Positions 57,046 to 64,000 of a stretch of DNA of 64,000 nucleotides are shown here, piece by piece (the stretch's first letter is position 1; each line of letters starts with the position of its first letter). The position numbers and the translations under genes were made by a program. The stretch is from positions 310,001-374,000 of the forward strand of contig MTMD02000008.1 of assembly GCA_002010065.2 (NCBI GenBank). The letters are read 5' to 3'. This DNA is from Candidatus Pyrohabitans jungbluthii. GTDB lineage: Archaea > Hydrothermarchaeota > Hydrothermarchaeia > Hydrothermarchaeales > BMS3B. The notes below the pieces were generated by a model. That model made no database searches. It was not told the origin of the DNA and saw only the letters and a list, made by a program, of their open reading frames with translations.

Positions 57046-57950
57046 ACTATGCCCGACTCATCGAGCTGGTTTACAACCTCTGAGTAAAGGGTGGGGCTTA
57101 CATCCATTCCCTGAAGCTTGATTATGAAGAAGAGGGAGATGATGTGCTCTAGGATGGTGAGTTTTCGATTGCCTCTCGAAGCACGTGTACCGCCGAGGTC
57201 GCGGGAATACTTTATTATCTGGTCCCTAACCTCCTTGGTTATCCAGCCAACCTCCTCATAGAATAGCAATGTTTTTATCATGCCCTGGTAGCCCACCTTC
57301 TTTATAAGAAAGTCCAACCACTTGAAGAGGAGGAGCAGCGAGTTGGGGTCGTTGTTTATCCGCGTTAGCCTCACCACTGCACCATCTGGCTTTATATCCA
57401 CCATCCCCTTTTCCACCATGCGCTCCTCTAGCATCTGCCCTTCAGAAGTAGCCGACAGCACAGATTTCTTCTCCTTTTTCTCCAGCTCATTACCATTCCC
57501 GTTTTCAATCCCGTTGGAATACCCTATAAATGGATTTATCTCATTGGTCACAAGCTCATAAACAGAGAGCAGACCTTCCATATTTTTCTCAATCTTTGAT
57601 ATCCTTTCATCAAAACCGCTAACAAGGTTCTCAATCTTTGCCACTGTATCGCTTATCTCTGAAACCCTTTCCTCGAGCTGGGAAATAGCTTCCTGGGACA
57701 CAGAAGCGGCTGGGCTAAAGCTCTCCTCCGCCGGTGCCTCCCCGAAGGGCGGAGCATCACTTGCTTTATCTTCAGCCTCAGAAAAGAAGGGCGGGAGGTC
57801 CTCATCCTCTGCGTCTGTTTTCACCACCTCTCCAAAGGGCGGCACCTCTGATTTTTCCTCTTCCAGCGCCTTTTCGTTCAGTTCCCCAAGGTCGATCTTC
57901 TTATCCTTCAATCCGAGAACCAGCCCAACGCTAAGCAGTTCAAGCATCAA
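57042..57950 (-). CDS. Archaellum accessory protein ArlC/D/E-like
   Basis: NNDPNSLLLLFKWLDFLIKKVGYQGMIKTLLFYEEVGWITKEVRDQIIKYSRDLGG; coiled-coil N-terminal half. Confidence 0.82.
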   Translation of the reverse strand: MMLELLSVGLVLGLKDKKIDLGELNEKALEEEKSEVPPFGEVVKTDAEDEDLPPFFSEAEDKASDAPPFGEAPAEESFSPAASVSQEAISQLEERVSEISDTVAKIENLVSGFDERISKIEKNMEGLLSVYELVTNEINPFIGYSNGIENGNGNELEKKEKKSVLSATSEGQMLEERMVEKGMVDIKPDGAVVRLTRINNDPNSLLLLFKWLDFLIKKVGYQGMIKTLLFYEEVGWITKEVRDQIIKYSRDLGGTRASRGNRKLTILEHIISLFFIIKLQGMDVSPTLYSEVVNQLDESGIV

Positions 57951-58554
57951 TTTTTATCCCCTCTCTCCTCGTATTTACCTGGTTGACCGGTATATCACGC
58001 CTCATTCTGAGAAGTTCCACTTCTTTTCTGGCGGATCTCAACTCTCTCTCCAGCTCTTTTATCCTTCTTCTCAGGTTTCTTATGTTTATCTCCTTTATTA
58101 TTCCTAATCTGTACCATTTCTCGATTTCTTTTGCTGCCAAGGTGGGGTTTCTGAGATTCTGAACCTTCGATCTTTTAAACCACTCTTCGAGTTCCTTCAA
58201 ACTGTAGAGCAGCTCCAGGTCTTCACTGGGCAGGTTTATGCCGCGCACCTCCCCCAGCACAGGCTGCGATATCCTCTTTTTTACAGGTATGGGATCGCTC
58301 ACATTCATCCTGCCCTTCAGGAGAGCGCCGTAGGTTATCAGAGCAATGGCGGCGAAGGCTACGTAGAGAATAAACCAAGTCGCCAGGTTACCTTCCTTGT
58401 TTACCACAAGATTTACAGGTAGTAGCATTATAAGCATGCCCACTGTCGCTGTCAGTGACCAGTATAGACTCCACACCATCTTATTCTTCCTCTTTATATA
58501 ACTCTCAAGTTCATCCATCAGCACAGCATCTGGCGAGGTCTGGATTATATACAT
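57940..58554 (-). CDS. Hypothetical 2-TM protein with C-terminal coiled coil, archaellum-linked
   Basis: Two TM segments then KEIEKWYRLGIIKEINIRNLRRRIKELERELRSARKEVELLRMRR; overlaps the arlCDE-like gene by 11 nt. Confidence 0.65.
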   Translation of the reverse strand: MYIIQTSPDAVLMDELESYIKRKNKMVWSLYWSLTATVGMLIMLLPVNLVVNKEGNLATWFILYVAFAAIALITYGALLKGRMNVSDPIPVKKRISQPVLGEVRGINLPSEDLELLYSLKELEEWFKRSKVQNLRNPTLAAKEIEKWYRLGIIKEINIRNLRRRIKELERELRSARKEVELLRMRRDIPVNQVNTRREGIKIDA

Positions 58555-58644
58555 CCCCCCATGTATGTTATAATAACCCCATTTTTCTGTCTATTTAAAG
58601 GTTGTTTTTCGGAAAATGAAGCTGGAAGAAAAATAAGCCATATA

Positions 58645-58676
58645 GTTTTTCGAATCTTTTTACGTTTTTCGAAACT
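58645..58676 (+). promoter_or_regulatory. Two tandem motif copies upstream of the zinc-ribbon gene
   Basis: GTTTTTCGAATCT (58645-58657) and GTTTTTCGAAACT (58664-58676), 19 bp apart, just upstream of the TATA-like cctatatcta. Confidence 0.6.
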
Positions 58677-58722
58677 AAACCTATATCTACCTTAATTGAT
58701 AATTTTGAAGAAGGTGTTAAAA

Positions 58723-58869
58723 ATGTGGAGCTGTCCTGTTTGCGGATCAACGGAGTTTGTTCTAACGCCAAATGGGGGTAAAGTGCAGAAGGTACGCTGC
58801 GCTACATGCGAACGTACCTTTATACTTGAGGAGCTCCGCCTCCTTGACGGATACAGCAGAAACTGGTAG
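58723..58869 (+). CDS. 48-aa zinc-ribbon microprotein
   Basis: Manual translation MWSCPVCGSTEFVLTPNGGKVQKVRCATCERTFILEELRLLDGYSRNW; CPVC/CATC knuckles; not in the supplied ORF list. Confidence 0.65.
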   Translation: MWSCPVCGSTEFVLTPNGGKVQKVRCATCERTFILEELRLLDGYSRNW

Positions 58870-58870
58870 C

Positions 58871-59353
58871 TCACAGTTCTCTCACGCCTTCCCTCACGGT
58901 TCTTACCAAGAGCTTCCCGGAAGAGGTGTCAAATTCCAGGGTTCTCCCAACATTTCCACCGGTATCTTCAGCAACTATCCTTATATCTTCTTTTTCAAGG
59001 ATATTTTTTACAGCGATGACATTTTTTCTTCCTATATAGTCATTTTTTGGTGTAAAATAGAACATCTTCGCCCCACCTGCTATCTTTGCAACAATTCTGG
59101 ATTTTGATGCTCCGAGTTTCAGCATCTTCTCAATTGCCAGAGGAATAGCGGTGTCCACATACTTTGCTCTGTTCTCCACTGGTTGGAAATTCCTGCTGCT
59201 GGGCAGCATTATATGAGCTAAAGACCCAACCTTGGACGTGGAATCGAAAAGGGCGACGCCAACACAGGAACCCAACCCAATACTCACCAGCTTCGCTGGT
59301 TTGGTCGCGGCTTTAACGTCGGCGATGTCTACAACAATCACCGGCGGAGACAT
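58871..59353 (-). CDS. cheD: Chemoreceptor glutamine deamidase CheD
   Basis: LVSIGLGSCVGVALFDSTSKVGSLAHIMLPSS; AKIAGGAKMF; IGRKNVIAVKNIL; EDTGGNVGRTLEFDTSSGKL. Confidence 0.93.
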   Translation of the reverse strand: MSPPVIVVDIADVKAATKPAKLVSIGLGSCVGVALFDSTSKVGSLAHIMLPSSRNFQPVENRAKYVDTAIPLAIEKMLKLGASKSRIVAKIAGGAKMFYFTPKNDYIGRKNVIAVKNILEKEDIRIVAEDTGGNVGRTLEFDTSSGKLLVRTVREGVREL

Positions 59354-59355
59354 GC

Positions 59356-59979
59356 TCAGGCACCCATCCCCACCTTCTCCCTGAGAAGGGCGATTATCCT
59401 GTCAAGAGACTCCGGATCAGGCATGAGAAAGATTTTCCCTGTTATCTGCTTCTGCTGGAACATGAACTTGGTTTTGAAAAGTATAACCTCATTCGCTTTT
59501 TGCGCCTGCTCGAGCATGATAAAGTCCAGAATGGCGACGCCCATATCAACTGCTAAAGCAGGAGGCGCGGGCATTATCTTCAATCCCAGAAAGTCTGCAA
59601 GTGCATTTGAGAAGTGAGAGGCCATTATGTTGCCCACCTCCTGTAAAACAGACACCTCCATATCGGAAAGCTCCTCCGATGCAGATGGCATACCTGTGAT
59701 CTGGGTCACGAGTTCCACCACCGAGGCTATATCAAGGAGAAGCATTATGACACCGCATATATCACCCTGAAGCTCCACATACACCCCAGCCACGAGGTCT
59801 TCTCCTCCCTCGCTGGCGAGCAGTTCTTCCACAGGCTTTATCTCAAGCGCCGGCACCTCTATGTCCACCTTAGTATTCGTCAGCTCAGCGAGGGAGTTTG
59901 TGGCGTGGCTAGCGCCAATGCTCCCCACCTCGCGCAACATATCCTTCTCAAGCTCGTTCAACATCACTTGCCCTACCAT
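59356..59979 (-). CDS. cheC: Chemotaxis phosphatase CheC
   Basis: LREVGSIGASHATNSLAELTNTKVDIEVP and second LQEVGNIMASHFSNALADFLGLKI. Confidence 0.92.
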   Translation of the reverse strand: MVGQVMLNELEKDMLREVGSIGASHATNSLAELTNTKVDIEVPALEIKPVEELLASEGGEDLVAGVYVELQGDICGVIMLLLDIASVVELVTQITGMPSASEELSDMEVSVLQEVGNIMASHFSNALADFLGLKIMPAPPALAVDMGVAILDFIMLEQAQKANEVILFKTKFMFQQKQITGKIFLMPDPESLDRIIALLREKVGMGA

Positions 59980-61862
59980 TCTCCAACCCCCAGAGAAGCT
60001 ATGTCAAGAATTAGAGACACTCTGCCATCGCCCAATATGGTTGAGCCTGCAAACCCACGTACGTCCCTCAGCTTTCCATCCAGGCTCTTTATCACTATCT
60101 CCTGCTGTCCTATAAGCCCGTCAACCGCAAGGCCTATGAGGTTGCCTCCCTTCTCCACTATCACAACGGGACGATTATGCTTGCTGTTGGTTCCCGAAGA
60201 TTTTCCTAGAAGGGAGAGAAGGTCATACACCGGCAGAATCCTGCCCCTAAGCTGAATAACCTCCTGTCCCATTACAGTACTTATATCCTCCGCCTTCACA
60301 TTCAGAATCTCATTCACGTTGTTCAATGGAATGGCGTATATCTTCCCGCCAGCGGAGATGAGCAACGCCTTTGTTATCGCAAGCGTTAGAGGCAGCTTGA
60401 GCACAAACCGTGTGCCCTTATCCACCTCAGATTCAAGCTCAACGGTCCCACCGAGGGAGAGTATCTTGTTTCTCACCACGTCAAGCCCAACGCCTCTACC
60501 TGAGATGTCGGTTACCTTATCCGCAGAGCTGAAGCCAGGGGTAAATATAAGCATCTTTGCTTCGTCGTCGGACATCTTTGCTGCTTCACTTTCGCTTATT
60601 AACCCCTTCTCGACGGCGATTCTCTTTATTTTCTCTGGGTCGATTCCTCTGCCGTCGTCCTCGACGATTATCTCAACGTGGTCCTTAACCCTCCTTGCCT
60701 TAAGTAGTATCCTTCCCTTCTCATCCTTTCCCTTTCTAACCCTCTCCTCCGGTGCCTCTATGCCATGGTCTATGCAGTTCCTGAGGAGGTGTACCAGAGG
60801 GTCACCTATCTCATCTAGCACCGTCCTGTCAAGCTCTATGTCCTTACCCTCAATCACAAACTCAACAAGCTTTCCCTCCTTCTTGGCGAGATCTCTGACC
60901 ATCCTCGGGAACCTGTCAAAGACATACCTCACCTCCACCATTCGCATCTCCTGTACCTCTTCCTGTAGGCTTGTGGTGAGTTTGTCAATGTAGGCAAGAG
61001 TTTCGTTGAGTTCGTCAATCGCATACTTGTTTTTAATTTGGAAGAGCCGGCTCTTGCTTATCACAAGCTCCCCAACGAGGTTCATCAGAGAATCTAGGCG
61101 CTCTATTGACACGCGCACCGTTTGCACGCTCTTTATATCTCCCACTTTTTTAGCCTTGCCCTCTTTTGCAGGTGACGCTTCACCTGAGTAAATCTCTACC
61201 CTGCTCACCTCGCTCACTTTTTTAAGCCTTGCCCTTATTTCCTCCTCGCTTGCGTTGGTTTTCAGAAATATTGAGAAGCTGCGGTCGAAGTTGCCGTCCT
61301 CCAGCTTCTCCTCGTCGGGGATGCATTTTACAATCTCTCCCAGCTCCCTGAGTTCCCTGAAAGCCATGTAAACCCTTACCGACTTAAGGGTGCAGTCCTC
61401 GTCAAGCTGTATATCAATCCTTTTAATCCCCTCCTCCGGCAAGGAGACCTCTACTTTCCTCCCCGCTGCATCTTTATCACCTTTCCTTTTTATTTGAGTG
61501 AATTTGCTCAGCTTCTGGCTAACCTCCTGGGCGTCGATGTTCTCCTCATCGCTCTCTGAGAGGGAATCCAGCGCCGACTCAAGAATATCCACAGCCTCGA
61601 ACAGGACGTCTATAACCTCAGAGCTTATCTCCAGTTCTCCATTCCTAACTGCATCGAGAAGGTTTTCCATATCATGGGTTATCTGTGCCATGCCTTCGTA
61701 ACCCATCGTAGCGGACATACCCTTAAGGGTATGGGCTGCCCTGAATATCTCTGTGATAACCTCCTTATTGCCGGGATTCTTCTCCAGCTCCAGAAGCCCC
61801 TGAGTCAGAGAGTTGATGTGTTCCATCGACTCACTTATAAAGACGTCCTTATAGTTCTCCAT
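59973..61862 (-). CDS. cheA: Chemotaxis histidine kinase CheA
   Basis: HPt IFRAAHTLKGMSATMGYEGMAQITHDMENLLD; NCIDHGIEAPEER; VEDDGRGIDPEKI; C-terminal CheW-like domain. Confidence 0.97.
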   Translation of the reverse strand: MENYKDVFISESMEHINSLTQGLLELEKNPGNKEVITEIFRAAHTLKGMSATMGYEGMAQITHDMENLLDAVRNGELEISSEVIDVLFEAVDILESALDSLSESDEENIDAQEVSQKLSKFTQIKRKGDKDAAGRKVEVSLPEEGIKRIDIQLDEDCTLKSVRVYMAFRELRELGEIVKCIPDEEKLEDGNFDRSFSIFLKTNASEEEIRARLKKVSEVSRVEIYSGEASPAKEGKAKKVGDIKSVQTVRVSIERLDSLMNLVGELVISKSRLFQIKNKYAIDELNETLAYIDKLTTSLQEEVQEMRMVEVRYVFDRFPRMVRDLAKKEGKLVEFVIEGKDIELDRTVLDEIGDPLVHLLRNCIDHGIEAPEERVRKGKDEKGRILLKARRVKDHVEIIVEDDGRGIDPEKIKRIAVEKGLISESEAAKMSDDEAKMLIFTPGFSSADKVTDISGRGVGLDVVRNKILSLGGTVELESEVDKGTRFVLKLPLTLAITKALLISAGGKIYAIPLNNVNEILNVKAEDISTVMGQEVIQLRGRILPVYDLLSLLGKSSGTNSKHNRPVVIVEKGGNLIGLAVDGLIGQQEIVIKSLDGKLRDVRGFAGSTILGDGRVSLILDIASLGVGEW

Positions 61863-61886
61863 GAACCCCTCCCCTTTGCCTCGAAG

Positions 61887-62243
61887 CTAGCAGAGCTTCT
61901 CAATTACCTCGAGCACCTTATTCTCCTTGAAGGGCTTCACAATGAAATCCCTTGCTCCAGCATCAAGCGCTTCCTTGACCATAGCCTCCTGTCCTAGGGC
62001 ACTTACCATTACTATCTTCGCCTCCGGGTCAATTGCCATAATCTGCCGCACCGCCTCTATTCCATTCACTTCCGGCATTATTATGTCCATTGTTACAACG
62101 TCTGGCTTGAGCTCCGTATATTTCTTCACGCCTTCTGCGCCGTTCTGGGCCTCCCCAACTATTTGATGCCCGTTTTTACCCAGAATGTTCTTCAGCATCA
62201 TTCTCATAAAGGCAGCATCGTCCACAATCAACACCTTTGCCAT
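61887..62243 (-). CDS. cheY: Chemotaxis response regulator CheY
   Basis: AKVLIVDDAAFMRMMLKNILGKNGHQIVGEAQNGAEGVKKYTELKPDVVTMDIIMPEVNGIEAV. Confidence 0.94.
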   Translation of the reverse strand: MAKVLIVDDAAFMRMMLKNILGKNGHQIVGEAQNGAEGVKKYTELKPDVVTMDIIMPEVNGIEAVRQIMAIDPEAKIVMVSALGQEAMVKEALDAGARDFIVKPFKENKVLEVIEKLC

Positions 62244-62247
62244 GTCC

Positions 62248-63456
62248 TCACCTCCTCCTGTTTACTGGAAGTATGACCTTGCACGTGCACCCTCTGTTGC
62301 GCCCCATGCTCTCAATCTTAATACTCCCCCCATGAAACTCTATTATCTTCCTAGCAAGCGTTAATCCAAGACCTATTCCGGGATACTTCCGTGATGTAGA
62401 GGAGTCCTCCTGGTAAAAGGGTTCAAAAATCCTCTCTAGGTTCTCCTCTGCTATACCTACGCCCGTGTCCTCCACCGCTATCTCCACCATCCCATTCCTT
62501 ACATGTGTGCTCACTCTGACCAAGCCCCCTCGCTTGTTAAACTTTATGGAGTTGTCAATTATTTGCTCAACCGCATAGATTAAATAGGCGGGGTCTACCT
62601 CCACCTTTGGCAGGTCTCGAAGCTCCATCTCAACTCTCACACCCCTCTGCATGGCAAAGGGAAGCTTTTCTTTTACAGCTTTCTGGACCAGAGTGGAGAT
62701 GTTCTCTCTCCTGAACATAAGTGTCATGACGCCGCGCCGGATCTTGGATAGCTCAAGCATCCCGTCTATTATCCGGTTCTCACGCATGAGGTTTCTCCTT
62801 GCCATTAGCAGGATTCTCTTCCTCTTCTCCGTATCCTCCTCTTCTAATGCCAGGTCGATGCACCCAAGGGAGATGGTGAGGGGAGTTTTCAGCTCATGGG
62901 AAACAATGGCGAGGATGTCACTGGTTACACCTTCAAGGTCTCTCAGCCTCCTGTTGACACTCAAAAGCCTAGAATACGATCTTTCAAGTTCCGACTTAAG
63001 CCTCCGTATTACCCCTGAAAAGTCGGCTATCGCCACTAGAACCCTTCTGACATTTCCTCCTGAATCTCTGATCGGATAAAAAGTAAACTGATACGGCCCC
63101 GGAATGCCAGTGCATGGTTGCTTATCAATTATGTTGAGAGGCTCACCTGAGGCAAAGGTCTGGAGAACCGGACAGGAATGCGCAGAGAATACGCAGTTGA
63201 ATATCACCCTGCAAGAGGAGCAAACCAGTTTGTCCATGGGCATGTGCACAAGCTTTGCGAACTCATCGTTGCATGAGCATACCCTCAGCCTGCTGTCTAT
63301 CTCAACTATAGCGATTCCTACTACCCCTCCCCTATCCACAAGGGCAGTCCTGAGTTTGGCGTTCTTGCGGCTATCTAAGGCTGCGTGTGCAGATACCCCA
63401 AAATACTTGGCAACTGAGGTGTAATCCCCCCTTCCCATGTCTATCATTCTCTCCAA
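62248..63456 (-). CDS. Sensor histidine kinase with Cys-rich PAS-like domain
   Basis: VSHELKTPLTISLGCIDLAL; DNSIKFNKRGG; VEDTGVGIAEENLERIFEPFYQ; PAS-like region with seven Cys. Confidence 0.92.
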   Translation of the reverse strand: MERMIDMGRGDYTSVAKYFGVSAHAALDSRKNAKLRTALVDRGGVVGIAIVEIDSRLRVCSCNDEFAKLVHMPMDKLVCSSCRVIFNCVFSAHSCPVLQTFASGEPLNIIDKQPCTGIPGPYQFTFYPIRDSGGNVRRVLVAIADFSGVIRRLKSELERSYSRLLSVNRRLRDLEGVTSDILAIVSHELKTPLTISLGCIDLALEEEDTEKRKRILLMARRNLMRENRIIDGMLELSKIRRGVMTLMFRRENISTLVQKAVKEKLPFAMQRGVRVEMELRDLPKVEVDPAYLIYAVEQIIDNSIKFNKRGGLVRVSTHVRNGMVEIAVEDTGVGIAEENLERIFEPFYQEDSSTSRKYPGIGLGLTLARKIIEFHGGSIKIESMGRNRGCTCKVILPVNRRR

Positions 63457-63487
63457 ATTTAAAGAGAGGTGAAGGTTAATAAAGGTT

Positions 63488-63500
63488 ATTTTTCAGGACT
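63488..63500. promoter_or_regulatory. Motif copy upstream of the HK-che operon
   Basis: ATTTTTCAGGACT upstream of minus-strand TATA-like cctttatta. Confidence 0.5.
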
Positions 63501-63539
63501 CAAAACAGAAAAAAGAAGAGAATGGAGATACCCCTCTGC

Positions 63540-63647
63540 TCACTGTGGCCCATGAGTCTGCTCTTCCAACTCATAGGTGATGCTCTGGCCTCTTGTGCTA
63601 TAATAGACGATCTTATCCCCCACTATCTCAAAGGCATCGTATCGCAT
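63540..63647 (-). CDS. Putative 35-aa microprotein
   Basis: Manual translation MRYDAFEIVGDKIVYYSTRGQSITYELEEQTHGPQ; purine-rich RBS-like ggggggtaagagg directly before the ATG. Confidence 0.4.
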   Translation of the reverse strand: MRYDAFEIVGDKIVYYSTRGQSITYELEEQTHGPQ

Positions 63648-63667
63648 CCTCTTACCCCCCAACACTT

Positions 63668-63706
63668 GTTTTTCAGGTCTTTAAATAAAGTTTATTTTTC
63701 GGATCT
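63668..63706. promoter_or_regulatory. Two motif copies in the divergent intergenic region
   Basis: GTTTTTCAGGTCT (63668-63680) and ATTTTTCGGATCT (63694-63706). Confidence 0.55.
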
Positions 63707-63728
63707 TGAACAACGGGTATTATCACAG

Positions 63729-63743
63729 TTTCGGCTACCGAAA
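63729..63743. promoter_or_regulatory. Perfect dyad TTTCGG-CTA-CCGAAA next to a TATA box
   Basis: TTTCGGCTACCGAAA directly upstream of ttaatatatatag, driving the response regulator at 63823. Confidence 0.55.
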
Positions 63744-63822
63744 AGTTAAGTTAATATATATAGTTTAAATATTCCTTAGTGATATATACTGTTGAAAAAT
63801 CCATAGTTCGGAGGATTAAAAT

Positions 63823-64000
63823 TTGAAAAAAATTTTAATTGTTGACGACGAAAAGGAGATAACCCATCTTGTGAAAAAGCTTCTGGAGCCTGAGGGTCTC
63901 GAAGTAATTACCGCAAACTCTGGAAAGGAAGCTCTGTCACTTCTCAAATCCTTTACTCCAGACTTTATATTTCTCGACCTTTTCATGCCCGAGATGTCGG
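63823..64000 (+). CDS. Response regulator receiver domain protein (partial, runs off window)
   Basis: TTG start after cggaggatt; KKILIVDDEKEITHLVKKLLEPEGLEVITANSGKEALSLLKSFTPDFIFLDLFMPEMS. Confidence 0.9.
   Translation, partial: MKKILIVDDEKEITHLVKKLLEPEGLEVITANSGKEALSLLKSFTPDFIFLDLFMPEMS

Overview
Archaeal (euryarchaeote-like) chromosomal window, densely coded. No rRNA, tRNA, CRISPR array or transposase was recognised. Left part: hisB, a two-cysteine DsrC, dnaG and NAC. About 4.9-18.1 kb is an unusual block in which several membrane transporters (APC, TauE/SafE, SulP, DASS, ArsB/NhaD-like) are interleaved with seven UspA-type genes. Middle: ornithine cyclodeaminase-like (TIGR00300), Ogg, ABC1 kinase, HypF, PycB, and a replication/chromosome block (NurA-HerA, OB-fold protein, MCM, ScpA-SMC). 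Right part: HtrA, CofC, a DUF59/DUF2249/12-TM heme-copper-like cluster, IleRS, a cupin-GalU fusion, a MEDS-PadR regulator with a response regulator, a partial archaellum cluster in inverted order, and a chemotaxis operon (HK-CheY-CheA-CheC-CheD). Most notable unexplained signals: (1) the transporter/Usp block, (2) a probable stand-alone structured ncRNA at ~19.11-19.27 kb with its own TATA box and a 14-bp closing helix, (3) a recurrent promoter-proximal motif (RTTTTTCRRDWCT, at some sites a TTTC-N7-GAAA dyad) at motility/signalling promoters, (4) a long imperfect inverted repeat upstream of dnaG, (5) a hairpin repeat family near 23.35 and 24.1 kb, and (6) a three-repeat HxH heme-copper-like membrane protein. 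Everything rests on reading the sequence and the supplied ORF translations. No database search or folding calculation was run.
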